NCBI RefSeq assembly: GCF_013744875.1
Contig: NZ_CP059399.1
Span: forward strand, 7,688,001 to 7,752,000
Length of the DNA stretch: 64,000 nucleotides
Direction: 5' to 3'
Source: Nocardia huaxiensis
GTDB taxonomy: Bacteria; Actinomycetota; Actinomycetes; Mycobacteriales; Mycobacteriaceae
Made by a program: the position numbers and the translations under genes. Position 1 is the stretch's first letter. Every line of letters starts with the position of its first letter. Positions 25,437 to 34,045 of the stretch are shown here, piece by piece. The notes under the pieces are model-generated. The model did no database searches. It had not been told where the DNA came from and saw only the letters and a program-made list of their open reading frames with translations.

Positions 25437-25795
25437 CAGCAGGAGATTCCGCACGGTCGGCGACCGGGGGTCTCACCAGCGCAGCACGCGATGCCCGCGA
25501 ACTCGTCTCGGGACCGGCCGGGGGTCTGGTCGTGCACGCGCATATCCCCGCCGATCACAGCACCCGCGCGGCGAGCGCCGCAGCGGCCCGCGCTCCGGGT
25601 TTCGTTGTGCATGTGCGCATCCCGGCCGAGCGCAAGCGGGCCATGGTCGAGAGCGGTGCCGTAGGGGAACGTCGCGCGGTCGGGGAAGACCGCGCGGCGG
25701 GAGCCACCGGCACGGCCGGGCCGGGCCGTGCGCCGAAGGGCCGCGGCAGGGCGGCGAAGACCCCGGAAAGTGCCGCCGTGCGGGCGGTTTCGTGA
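25433..25795 (+). CDS. Small basic protein between kinase and response regulator, with kinase-tail repeats
   Basis: Protein of 120 aa, with AAGGAG just before ATG 25433. It overlaps the kinase stop (ATGA) and its own stop overlaps the response-regulator start (GTGA), so all three are translationally coupled. It is rich in Ala, Gly and Arg. Two segments, GGLVVHAHIPADHSTRAA and PGFVVHVRIPAERKRAM, resemble each other and the end of the upstream kinase's HATPase domain (GGFVIHASFPSRS). It seems to consist of two copies of that C-terminal strand plus a disordered basic tail. No family is recognised. It could modulate the kinase, or be a relic of duplication that still keeps the genes coupled. Confidence 0.75.
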   Translation: MTAGDSARSATGGLTSAARDARELVSGPAGGLVVHAHIPADHSTRAASAAAARAPGFVVHVRIPAERKRAMVESGAVGERRAVGEDRAAGATGTAGPGRAPKGRGRAAKTPESAAVRAVS

Positions 25796-26433
25796 TCCGC
25801 GTCGTCCTGCTCGACGACGAGGAACTGGTGCGCTCGGGGATCGCCATGATCCTCGAGGCGGGCGGCGGCATCGAGGTCGTCGCCCAGGGCGGGGACGGGC
25901 GCGACATCGTCGACCTGGTCGCCAAGCACCGGCCCGATGTCGTGGTCACCGACATCCGGATGCCGCACATGGACGGGCTCGAGGTGACGCGGCGGGTACG
26001 CGCGCTGCCGGATCCGCCGGCCGTGGTCGTGCTCACCACCTTCGGGCTCGACGAATACGTCTACGCCGCACTGGAAGCCGGGGCGGCCGGCTTCCTGCTC
26101 AAGGACACGCCCCCGCGCGAGCTCGCGCACGGGGTGGAGGTGGTGGCGCGCGGTGACGCCATCCTCGCGCCCGCCATCACCAGACGCATGCTCACCGCCT
26201 TCGCCACCGGCGCCCAGCAGCCCGAGGCGCGGGCGCAGCTCGAACAGCTCACCGAGCGCGAGGGCGAGGTCGCGCTGGCGGTGGCCACCGGGGCGGGCAA
26301 TGCGGAAATCGCGCGCACCCTGCACATGAGCGAATCCACGGTGAAGGTGCACATCAGTCGCATCATCGCCAAGCTCGGGCTGGAGAACCGCACCCAGATC
26401 GCCATTCTCGTGCACCGCGCCGGGCTCGCGTGA
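25792..26433 (+). CDS. NarL/FixJ family response regulator
   Basis: Response regulator of 213 aa. The receiver domain has D8/D9, phospho-acceptor D54 (VVVTDIRMPHMDG), Thr in VVVLTTFG and K104. The LuxR-type HTH is at about 148-205 (LTEREGEVALAVATGAGNAE ... STVKVHISRIIAKLGL). The start is GTG 25792, overlapping the previous stop, with no Shine-Dalgarno sequence of its own, so it depends on translation of the small upstream gene. It is the cognate partner of the HisKA_3 kinase and probably controls the ABC exporter in the same cluster. Confidence 0.95.
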   Translation: MIRVVLLDDEELVRSGIAMILEAGGGIEVVAQGGDGRDIVDLVAKHRPDVVVTDIRMPHMDGLEVTRRVRALPDPPAVVVLTTFGLDEYVYAALEAGAAGFLLKDTPPRELAHGVEVVARGDAILAPAITRRMLTAFATGAQQPEARAQLEQLTEREGEVALAVATGAGNAEIARTLHMSESTVKVHISRIIAKLGLENRTQIAILVHRAGLA

Positions 26434-26492
26434 CGCGCTGAGCGGGGCCCGCCGCAATCCTTGATTCTTGGCTCAGCGGATCCGTGAACTGC

Positions 26493-26522
26493 CACAATGG
26501 ATCCGCGACGAGGAGCCGAGGG
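26493..26522 (+). repeat. Leader shared with the second Ser/Thr kinase gene (copy 1)
   Basis: A 30-bp block covering a -10-like CACAAT and the GAGGAGCCGAGGG ribosome-binding leader. It matches 28694-28723 at 27 of 30 positions, so the duplication of the kinase included its promoter and leader. Confidence 0.7.
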
Positions 26523-26529
26523 ACGCGCC

Positions 26530-28629
26530 ATGACCAGTCCGCACCACCCGCTCACCGTCGGATCGCGGTTCGGGCCGTACCGGCTGGACCGGCTGATCGG
26601 ACGCGGGGGCATGGGCGAGGTGTATCAGGCCTACGACACGGTCAAGGACCGCACGGTGGCCATCAAGGTGCTGCCCGAACGGCTCGCACAGGATCCCGTG
26701 TACCGGCAGCGGTTTCAACGCGAATCGCACGCGGCGGCCCGGCTGCGGGAAGCGCATGTCATTCCCATTCACGATTACGGGGAGATCGACGGGCGGCTGT
26801 TCATCGATATGCGGCTGGTGGACGGCGAGAGCCTGCGGGAACTCGTCGATCGGACCGGGCCCGGCCTACCCGAGCGAATGGTCGGCTGCGTCGAGCAGGT
26901 GGCGGCGGCGCTGGATGCCGCGCACGCCGACGGGCTGCTGCACCGGGATGTGAAGCCGGACAATATTCTCGTCACCCGCGACGGGTTCGCGTACCTGGTG
27001 GATTTCGGGATCGCGCAGTCCAGCACCGATCCCGGCCTCACCAGCGACGGGTCGGCGGTCGGCTCGTACCGGTACATGGCCCCGGAGCGGTTCTCCTCCC
27101 GCGACTTCGGGCCCGCCTCGGATGTGTACGGGCTGGCCTGTGTGCTGTACGAAGCCCTCACGGGCGCGCGGCCGTTCACCGGGGAGACCGACGGGCAGAT
27201 CATGCGCGCGCACCTGTTCGATCCACCGCCCAAGCCCAGCCGGGTGCGCGACGGGCTGCCGGAATCGTTCGATCCTGTCATCGCACGCGGCATGGCGAAG
27301 AATCCGAACGAGCGATACCGCACGGCGGGGGAACTCGCCGCCGCCGCACGCGCCGCGCTCTCGGGCAGGCACGACGATGCCACGGTGGTGACCGGCACGG
27401 TGGATTCGGCTCGGGCACACACGGAACCGGAGCACGCCGTCGCAGCGGCCGGAGCCACTCCGCCACCGCAGCATTCGGCCGCCGATGCGGCCCCGCTCGG
27501 CGGAGCTGCGGCCCTGGGCAATGTGGGCGGGCTCGGCAGGGCGGGCGACCCGGTGCCGCGACACCGTCCGAACCGGCTGCTGCGCGGTGCGGCGCTGGTC
27601 GCCACGCTCGTGGTGGTGCTCGCGGCGGTGACTTTCGCCGGGTGGGCGGTGGCGCTGGGCAATCGAACCGACGGTGTGGCGGTGGCGGGGGAAACCGCGT
27701 TGCGCCAGGCCGATATCGAACTGCTGTCGCTCGTCGGGCCCATCGGGTATCAGCGGTCGAACTGCTTTCGCGAGCAGGGGGACTCGTCGATGGTGGCGTT
27801 GTTCGGCTGCCAGGCGAATCCGGCGGCGTCGGCACCGTATGCGCGGTTCTTTCGGTTCCGCAGCATCGATGCGCTGACCACCTACTACAAGACGGTGGTG
27901 CTGGAGGGACTGAAGGGCACGAGTTGCGCGGGCGATCCGGTGGGCAGCGACGCCGCCTCGGTGGTCGACGGGAAGACGCTGGGGCGCAAGACCTGTGTCG
28001 AGAGCAAGGTGGACAACCCCGGCTCCCCCAAGCCAACCCTGGTGCTGACCAATGAGAATGCCGTCGCCATGGCCGTCTACGTGTGGGCGGACCCGACCGA
28101 GAAGGCGCTGCGGGACTATCGCGCCGTGATCAATGCGGGTCAGTTCCGGACCGCCGAGAACGCGCAGGACCCGGACGAGAAGACCCAGGACGACCGGCAA
28201 CTGCTGGCGCACACCGGCGACGCCTTCCGCAAAGGCAACTGCCGCCATGTCGATCCGCCCGGCGCGTCCATCGTCGCCGCGCTGGACTGCGCCACCGAAC
28301 TGGGCAAACCCGCGGTCAGCTGGATGGGCTTCGCGGATCGACGCGGCGCGAACACCCTCTACCAGGGCAATATCGCGCAGTTCGGCGGCCGGGCGTGCGG
28401 GGGCGGCGCGGGATCGGACGCGGTGTGGCGCAAGACCAGCGGCGTGGTCGGACGGTTCTTCTGCTTCGACTCCACATCCATCGTCGGCTCCCCCATCGCC
28501 TGCCTGATGGCGGTGCACGACGAATTCATGCTGGTGCTCATCGCCTGCACGGCCCCGGCGGAGAGCCCGGAGGGCGGGCCGAAAACCGAAGCGGCACTGG
28601 CCGCCTACTTCGAGGAGGACTTCGGGTAG
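26530..28629 (+). CDS. Receptor-like serine/threonine protein kinase (copy 1)
   Basis: Transmembrane Hanks-type kinase, 699 aa. The kinase domain (about 17-275) is complete: GRGGMGEV loop at 24-31, K46, catalytic HRDVKPDN with D140, DFG at 158-160, and APERF at the activation-loop end. A variable linker follows, then one membrane helix at about 352-375. The extracellular part (about 390-690) is Cys-rich and made of two related halves, each with an NC...C...C...C spacing pattern. It resembles PknH-type sensor kinases in layout. ATG 26530 is supported by GAGGG; the frame upstream lacks support. Followed 99 nt later by its paralogue. Confidence 0.93.
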   Translation: MTSPHHPLTVGSRFGPYRLDRLIGRGGMGEVYQAYDTVKDRTVAIKVLPERLAQDPVYRQRFQRESHAAARLREAHVIPIHDYGEIDGRLFIDMRLVDGESLRELVDRTGPGLPERMVGCVEQVAAALDAAHADGLLHRDVKPDNILVTRDGFAYLVDFGIAQSSTDPGLTSDGSAVGSYRYMAPERFSSRDFGPASDVYGLACVLYEALTGARPFTGETDGQIMRAHLFDPPPKPSRVRDGLPESFDPVIARGMAKNPNERYRTAGELAAAARAALSGRHDDATVVTGTVDSARAHTEPEHAVAAAGATPPPQHSAADAAPLGGAAALGNVGGLGRAGDPVPRHRPNRLLRGAALVATLVVVLAAVTFAGWAVALGNRTDGVAVAGETALRQADIELLSLVGPIGYQRSNCFREQGDSSMVALFGCQANPAASAPYARFFRFRSIDALTTYYKTVVLEGLKGTSCAGDPVGSDAASVVDGKTLGRKTCVESKVDNPGSPKPTLVLTNENAVAMAVYVWADPTEKALRDYRAVINAGQFRTAENAQDPDEKTQDDRQLLAHTGDAFRKGNCRHVDPPGASIVAALDCATELGKPAVSWMGFADRRGANTLYQGNIAQFGGRACGGGAGSDAVWRKTSGVVGRFFCFDSTSIVGSPIACLMAVHDEFMLVLIACTAPAESPEGGPKTEAALAAYFEEDFG

Positions 28630-28693
28630 GTCCGCCGTTAACGGTCGCCGCGCGCCCGGCAATCACAAGCAGTGTGGCGGATATCCATCCGGT

Positions 28694-28723
28694 CACAGTG
28701 GATCCCTGACGAGGAGCCGAGGG
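28694..28723 (+). repeat. Leader shared with the first Ser/Thr kinase gene (copy 2)
   Basis: Counterpart of 26493-26522 with three mismatches. It carries -10-like CACAGT and GACGAGGAGCCGAGGG directly before the second kinase. Confidence 0.7.
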
Positions 28724-28728
28724 GGCTT

Positions 28729-30798
28729 ATGGCCAGCCAGCAACAGCCGCTGACGGTCGGGTCGCGGTTCGGGCCGTACCGGCTGGACCGCTTGATCGGG
28801 CGCGGCGGCATGGGCGAGGTGTTCCAGGCCTACGACACGGTCAAGGACCGCACCGTGGCGATCAAGGTGCTGCCCGAACGGCTCGCGCAGGATTCCGTGT
28901 ACCGGCAGCGATTCCAGCGCGAATCGCATGCGGCGGCCCGGCTGCGGGAAGCCCACGTCATTCCGATCCACGACTACGGGGAGATCGACGGGCGGCTCTA
29001 TATCGACATGCGACTCGTGGAAGGCGACAGTCTGCGAGAACTGCTGCGGCGCTTCGGGGCCGCGACCCCGGAGCGCTCGGTCATGGTGGTCGAGCAGGTG
29101 GCGGCCGCCCTGGACGCCGCGCACGGTGAGGGGCTGCTGCATCGAGATGTGAAGCCCGACAACATCATTCTCACGCGAGACGATTTCGCCTATCTGGTGG
29201 ATTTCGGTATCGCGCAGTCGGTCTCGGACGAATCGCTCACCAGTGACGGGTCGGCGGTCGGGTCGTTCAGCTACATGGCCCCGGAGCGTTTCTCCTCGCG
29301 CGACTTCGGGCCCAGCTCCGATGTGTACGCACTGGCCTGCGTGCTGTACGAATCCCTCACGGGCACAAGACCGTTCACCGGCGGCACGGACGCGCAGATG
29401 ATGAGCTCGCATCTGTTCGACGCGCCGCCGCGCCCCAGCCGGGCGCGGGCGGGCGTGCCCGAATCCTTCGATCAGGTCATTGCCACGGGCCTGGCCAAGA
29501 ATCCGAACCAGCGCTACCGCTCGGCGGGCGATCTGGCCGCCGCGGCGCGCGCCGCACTCGATCAGCCGCGCACCGATTCCCCTGGTGTCCAGGCCGATTC
29601 GCGCCAGACGACGATGACCGGGCCCACCGCGGTCACCACCCCCGCGCCGCCCGTGCAGGTCAGCACGCCACCGCCGACGCAGATCCCCACCCCGCCGCCC
29701 ACGCCGATACCCGATCCGGTGGAGTCGCCGCGCCAGGGACGCCACCGGGCACGGTCCGCATCGATCATCGCGGCGTGCCTGATATTGATCGCCGCCGCAA
29801 CAGGTTTCGCGGCCTGGGCCTACACCCAGCAGACGACTCCGGGCACCCCCGTCGCCGATTCCCTGGCCTTGCGCGGCGCCGACATCGAACTGCTGTCCCT
29901 TGTGAACGCCTACGGCCACAAACGCAACAACTGCAGGCACATCGATACCGACTCGACCACTGTCGCGGTGATCACCTGCTACTACAACCCGCTGACCGAC
30001 GAACCGCTGACGGTATACCGCAAGTTCCGGAGCGCGCAGGACCTGCAAACGTTCTACAAGACCTACGTCCTCGGCGTCTTCACAACCGATGCCTGCGGCG
30101 TCAACTCCACCGACCGCGACATTCCCTCGAAGATCGACGATCGCGAGGTCGGCCGTATGGCCTGCTGGGACGACCTCACCGTGGACCCTTCGTCGCCGAT
30201 ACCCACCCTGGCGGTCACGAACACCGAGCTGCTCACCATGGCCGTCCACTTCTACGAGTCACCGAATCTGCGGCCGATCCGCGACTATCTCGCCAAGAAC
30301 GATTACGTGCAGTTCCGCACCCAGCAGAACACTCAGGACCCGGACGCCTACACCGACGAGGATCGCGCCCTGTTCAGCCGCCTCGGGTCGGACTACACCT
30401 ATCGCAACTGCATTCACTTCGAGCCCGCCGCAGGCGATCCCATGAACGCTCAGCTCGGCTGCGGCACCACCCGGGGCAACCCGGCCGTGTACTTCCTGGG
30501 CTATCCGGACCAGAGCTCGGGCTCGCTCGCCTATCAATCCCACCTCGCCCAATCACCGGGGCACGCGTGCGGGGGCGCTGCCGGGTCCGACGACGTCTGG
30601 CGTTTGAACGGTGAGATTGTCGGCCGTTTCACCTGCTACACCAACAAGATCCGCACCCCGCCGCGGCACTGCATCATGGGCCAGCACGACAGTGCCAAGC
30701 TGTCGGTCATCGTGTGCTCACTGGACCCCGACTCACCGGAGAACGGACCCAAGACCGAAGCCGAGCTGCTCACCTGGTTCAAGAAGAAGTTCGGCTGA
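28729..30798 (+). CDS. Receptor-like serine/threonine protein kinase (copy 2)
   Basis: Paralogue of the preceding gene, 689 aa. The kinase domains are nearly identical over the first 110 residues (G-loop 24-31, K46, D140 in HRDVKPDN). The linker differs: here it holds a Pro/Thr-rich stretch (about 305-335) just before the membrane helix (IIAACLILIAAATGFAAWAY). The extracellular part again has two Cys-rich halves, starting at NCRHIDTDSTTVAVITC and NCIHFEPAAGDPMNAQLGC. Kinase domains are conserved while sensor domains have diverged, which suggests different ligands feeding one pathway. Convergent with ectB, with a strong hairpin between. Confidence 0.93.
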   Translation: MASQQQPLTVGSRFGPYRLDRLIGRGGMGEVFQAYDTVKDRTVAIKVLPERLAQDSVYRQRFQRESHAAARLREAHVIPIHDYGEIDGRLYIDMRLVEGDSLRELLRRFGAATPERSVMVVEQVAAALDAAHGEGLLHRDVKPDNIILTRDDFAYLVDFGIAQSVSDESLTSDGSAVGSFSYMAPERFSSRDFGPSSDVYALACVLYESLTGTRPFTGGTDAQMMSSHLFDAPPRPSRARAGVPESFDQVIATGLAKNPNQRYRSAGDLAAAARAALDQPRTDSPGVQADSRQTTMTGPTAVTTPAPPVQVSTPPPTQIPTPPPTPIPDPVESPRQGRHRARSASIIAACLILIAAATGFAAWAYTQQTTPGTPVADSLALRGADIELLSLVNAYGHKRNNCRHIDTDSTTVAVITCYYNPLTDEPLTVYRKFRSAQDLQTFYKTYVLGVFTTDACGVNSTDRDIPSKIDDREVGRMACWDDLTVDPSSPIPTLAVTNTELLTMAVHFYESPNLRPIRDYLAKNDYVQFRTQQNTQDPDAYTDEDRALFSRLGSDYTYRNCIHFEPAAGDPMNAQLGCGTTRGNPAVYFLGYPDQSSGSLAYQSHLAQSPGHACGGAAGSDDVWRLNGEIVGRFTCYTNKIRTPPRHCIMGQHDSAKLSVIVCSLDPDSPENGPKTEAELLTWFKKKFG

Positions 30799-30822
30799 CG
30801 TACTTCGACTGACGAAAGGGGT

Positions 30823-30857
30823 GCGCCGGGTTCCCTCCGCAGCTGGGAACCCGGCGC
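30823..30857. terminator. Bidirectional hairpin terminator
   Basis: Perfect 13-bp stem GCGCCGGGTTCCC / GGGAACCCGGCGC with a 9-nt loop between the convergent kinase and ectB genes. There is no T-tract. Confidence 0.75.
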
Positions 30858-30929
30858 GGTCGGCACCGGTGTGGGCGGTGACCGACGGTGGTGCGCCCGC
30901 GTGGGGGGCGGGCACGATCTGGGTGCGGT

Positions 30930-32192
30930 TCAGTGAGTGTCGCGCACGATCTCCACACTGCGAGTGAGAATGCCCAGTCCGTGGGAAATCTCGTCGTCGG
31001 TGATGGTGAGCGGGGGCAGCAGCTTCACGACTTCGTCGCGGGTGCCGGAGGTTTCGACCAGCAGGCCCAGTTCGAAGGCGGTGCGGCAGACCTTCGCCGC
31101 CTGCGAGGCGTCGTCGAACACGATGCCGTGCACGAGCCCGCGCCCGCGGGTGGTGATGCCGGGCAGCTCGGCGGTGAAGTCGGCCAGGTGCTTTCGGATG
31201 CGCTCGCCCTTGGCGAGGGTGGCCGTCTCCAGGCGGGAGTCCGACCAGTAGTGGCGCAGCGCCACCTCGGCGGTCACGAAGGCGGCATTGTTGCCGCGGA
31301 AGGTGCCGTTGTGCTCGCCCGGGGCCCACAGGTCCAGTTCGCGGCGCATGAGCACCAGGGCCATCGGGAGGCCGTAGCCGCCAATGGATTTGGACAGGGT
31401 CACGATGTCGGGGGTGATGCCGGCGTGTTCGAAGGAGAAGAACGGGCCGGTGCGGCCGCAGCCCATCTGCACGTCGTCGACGATGAGCAGGATGCCGCGA
31501 TCGGTGCACAGCCGGGATAGTTCGCGCAGCCATTCGGGGCGGGCGATGTTCACACCGCCCTCGCCCTGCACGGTCTCGACGATGACGGCTGCCGGCTTGT
31601 CCAGGCCGGAGGAGCTGTCGTCGAGGGCCTTGCGCATCCACGAAAGGTCGTCGGCGGACTCGAGGTAGCCGTCGTAGGGCATGGGGGTGGTGTGCACGAG
31701 CGGGACGCCCGCGCCCGCGCGCTTGGCGGCATTGCCGGTGACCGACAGCGCGCCGAGGGTCATGCCGTGGAAGGCATTGGTGAAGTTGAGGACCGCGGTG
31801 CGGCCGGTGGCCTTGCGCGCCAGCTTGAGTGCGGCCTCCACGGCGTTCGCACCGGTCGGTCCGGGGAACTGCACCTTGTAGTCGAGGCCGCGCGGTGCGA
31901 GCAGCACATCGCGGATGGTCTCCAGCAGCGTGCGTTTGGCGACGGTGGACATGTCCAGCCCGTGCGTGATGCCGTCGCCGGTGAGGTAGTCGAGCAGCGC
32001 CTGCTTGAGCAGCGGATTGTTGTGCCCGTAGTTGAGCGCTCCCGCGCCCGCGAAGAAGTCGAGGTAGTCCTTGCCGTTCTCGTCGGTCAGCCACGCGCCG
32101 CGGGCGGTGTCGAAGACAGTGGGCCAGGACCGGCAATAGCCGCGCACGTTGGATTCGAGCGCCTCGAATACCGTGGTCTCGGCAATGGTCAT
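30930..32192 (-). CDS. ectB: L-2,4-diaminobutyrate:2-oxoglutarate transaminase
   Basis: PLP class III aminotransferase of 420 aa, the EctB length. It starts with the family's FEALESNVRGYCRSWPTVF and includes FFAGAGALNYGHNNP, FPGPTGANAVEAALKLARK, and the PLP Lys K268 in TLSKSIGGYG. EctB makes 2,4-diaminobutyrate from aspartate semialdehyde, the first step of ectoine synthesis. ectA, ectC and ectD are absent on both sides, so this is a stand-alone copy. Diaminobutyrate could instead feed a siderophore or peptide. AGGAACG precedes the ATG; a -10-like TACGCT and an inverted repeat lie upstream. Confidence 0.88.
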   Translation of the reverse strand: MTIAETTVFEALESNVRGYCRSWPTVFDTARGAWLTDENGKDYLDFFAGAGALNYGHNNPLLKQALLDYLTGDGITHGLDMSTVAKRTLLETIRDVLLAPRGLDYKVQFPGPTGANAVEAALKLARKATGRTAVLNFTNAFHGMTLGALSVTGNAAKRAGAGVPLVHTTPMPYDGYLESADDLSWMRKALDDSSSGLDKPAAVIVETVQGEGGVNIARPEWLRELSRLCTDRGILLIVDDVQMGCGRTGPFFSFEHAGITPDIVTLSKSIGGYGLPMALVLMRRELDLWAPGEHNGTFRGNNAAFVTAEVALRHYWSDSRLETATLAKGERIRKHLADFTAELPGITTRGRGLVHGIVFDDASQAAKVCRTAFELGLLVETSGTRDEVVKLLPPLTITDDEISHGLGILTRSVEIVRDTH

Positions 32193-32219
32193 CGGTCGTT
32201 CCTAGCGTAGCGGGCAAGT

Positions 32220-32235
32220 GAAACGAGACCGTTTC
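32220..32235. promoter_or_regulatory. Inverted repeat upstream of ectB
   Basis: GAAACG-AGAC-CGTTTC, a perfect 6-bp dyad 28 bp before the ectB start, in an AT-richer gap. It overlaps or adjoins the expected -35 region, so it may be an operator. The regulator is unknown. Confidence 0.4.
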
Positions 32236-32433
32236 TATCATTGCCGAGTCTGCTCCGGGGTCGTTTTCGCGATTTCTGGAGCAGCCCTGCTCCCCCCGGC
32301 CGGAATACACAGCTCCCCCATCGCACGAGAGCCGATGCGAGCGTAGCGCCGAATCCCAGGTGGGAAAACAGTTTTCAGCACATCCGGGTAATCGTTTGCC
32401 GCCCATGGGACTCGCACGTAGTGTCAAACTCTT

Positions 32434-33237
32434 GTGCGCGCTGACATGGGGGTGTATTGGCAGCTGGCCAGAGCGGGGTTTCGCAGGCAATCCACCTACC
32501 GCCTGGCCATGATCGCCGGACTCGTCACCAATCTGGTCTTCGGCTTCGTGCGCGCCGCCGTACTCACCTCGGCGGTCGAAGCCAACGGCAGCTTCGGCGG
32601 CTACGACCGCGGCACCATCGGGGCCTACACCTGGCTGTCACAGGGACTGCTCGGGGCCATCGCCTTCTGGGCCCTGCCCGACATCGTGGAACGCATTCGC
32701 ACCGGGGACGTCGCGGTGGACTTCCTGCGGCCCATCGACATCCAGTTCGCCCATCTGGCCGAATATCTCGGCCGCGCCACCTGCACGCTCATACCGCGCA
32801 GCCTGCCCAGCGTGCTCATCGGCGCAGCCACCTTCGGCATGGTCATCCCGAACACGCCCGCGCCCTACCTGCTCGGCGCGATCAGCCTGCTGCTGGCCAT
32901 CGCGGTGTCGTTCCTGTCCATGTTCGCCGTCTGCCTGGCCGGGTTCTGGCTCGTGGAGACGCGCGGACTGCGGGCGCTGCACATGATCCTCGGGACCTTC
33001 CTGGCCGGGCTGTTCGCGCCCGTGCACCTGTTCCCGGACTGGTTGAAGGCCATCGCCTACGCGACGCCGTTCCCGTCCATGCTGCAGTGGCCCATCGACG
33101 TGCTGTCCGGGCGCACCCTCGGCATGGCCGCCGTGCAAGTCGTTGCGGTGCAGTGCTTCTGGCTGGTCGCGCTGGCCGGCGTGGGGCAGCTGCTGCTGCG
33201 CGCCGGACGCCGCAAACTGGAGGTGCAGGGTGGCTGA
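32434..33237 (+). CDS. ABC-2 family permease, subunit 1
   Basis: Membrane protein of 267 aa with about six helices, of the ABC-2 (DUF990-like) class. It begins GVYWQLARAGFRRQSTYRLAM and continues with an Ala/Leu-rich membrane region. It pairs with a second permease that starts 8 nt inside its 3' end, and an ATPase follows. GTG 32434 stands 9 nt after a -10-like TAGTGT (32419-32424); in-frame ATG 32446 and GTG 32452 are alternatives. The cargo is unknown. Confidence 0.85.
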   Translation: MRADMGVYWQLARAGFRRQSTYRLAMIAGLVTNLVFGFVRAAVLTSAVEANGSFGGYDRGTIGAYTWLSQGLLGAIAFWALPDIVERIRTGDVAVDFLRPIDIQFAHLAEYLGRATCTLIPRSLPSVLIGAATFGMVIPNTPAPYLLGAISLLLAIAVSFLSMFAVCLAGFWLVETRGLRALHMILGTFLAGLFAPVHLFPDWLKAIAYATPFPSMLQWPIDVLSGRTLGMAAVQVVAVQCFWLVALAGVGQLLLRAGRRKLEVQGG

Positions 33238-34045
33238 ACCGCGACCCTCCCGGCTCGCGCCCTACCGCGCCGTGCTCGCCTCCCGACTGCGCACCCAGCG
33301 TGCGTACCCGCTGTCCTTCGCCACCGACCTGCTCAGCGCCTTCCTCATCGGACTGCTCGAATTCGCCGAAATGTGGGTGATCTTCAGCAATGTGCCGCAG
33401 CTGGGCGGACTCGACCTCGATGGAATGCTGCTGCTGTACGGGCTCAGCAATACCTCCTTCGCCGTGGCCGACATGCTCGTCGGGCACGCCGACACGCTGC
33501 CCACCTATATTCGGCTCGGCAGACTGGACGCGTTCTACCTGCGCCCGCAACCATTGCTGTTACAGCTCATGACCAGCGACATAGCCTTACGCAGGGTGGC
33601 GCGCATCGCCGTGGCGGCCACCGTGCTGGGACTCGGCGTCATGCGGAACGACATCGACTGGACCGCAAGCCATCTCGCGCTGTTCGGCATCACCCTGCTC
33701 TCCGGCATCGCCATCTTCGCCGGGCTGTTCATCTGCGCGGCCGGAGTGCAGTTCTTCCTCATCGACGGATCCGAGCTGACCAATGCCTTCACCTACGGCG
33801 GGTCCTACGCGTCCATGCAGCCGACCTCGGTGTTCCCGACGCCGATGAAGCTCATCTTCGGATTCCTGGTACCGGTCGCCTTCACCTCGTACCTGCCCGC
33901 CATCGCACTGCTCGGGATACCCGGGCCGGCACTGCTGCCGGGCTGGCTGGCCTGGGGTTCGCCGCTGGCGGCGCTATGGGTGTGGGCGGCAGCACTGTTC
34001 TCGTGGCGGGTGGGCACTCGGCACTATCAGGGAGGCGGAGGATGA
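33230..34045 (+). CDS. ABC-2 family permease, subunit 2
   Basis: Second permease of the three-gene exporter, 271 aa, about six helices. It starts with GTG 33230 (VAEPRPSRLAPYRAVLASRL), overlapping subunit 1 by 8 nt. The conserved LTNAFTYGGSYASMQPTSVFP segment between helices is typical of this DUF990-type pair. Its stop overlaps the ATPase start (ATGA). Two different permease subunits with one ATPase give the expected heterodimeric channel. Confidence 0.87.
   Translation: MAEPRPSRLAPYRAVLASRLRTQRAYPLSFATDLLSAFLIGLLEFAEMWVIFSNVPQLGGLDLDGMLLLYGLSNTSFAVADMLVGHADTLPTYIRLGRLDAFYLRPQPLLLQLMTSDIALRRVARIAVAATVLGLGVMRNDIDWTASHLALFGITLLSGIAIFAGLFICAAGVQFFLIDGSELTNAFTYGGSYASMQPTSVFPTPMKLIFGFLVPVAFTSYLPAIALLGIPGPALLPGWLAWGSPLAALWVWAAALFSWRVGTRHYQGGGG

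Noticed and set aside
26866..28662. Long - strand frames opposite the two Ser/Thr kinases (also 28693-30249)
   Set aside because: Shadows of the kinase genes; no domain, start or ribosome binding site.
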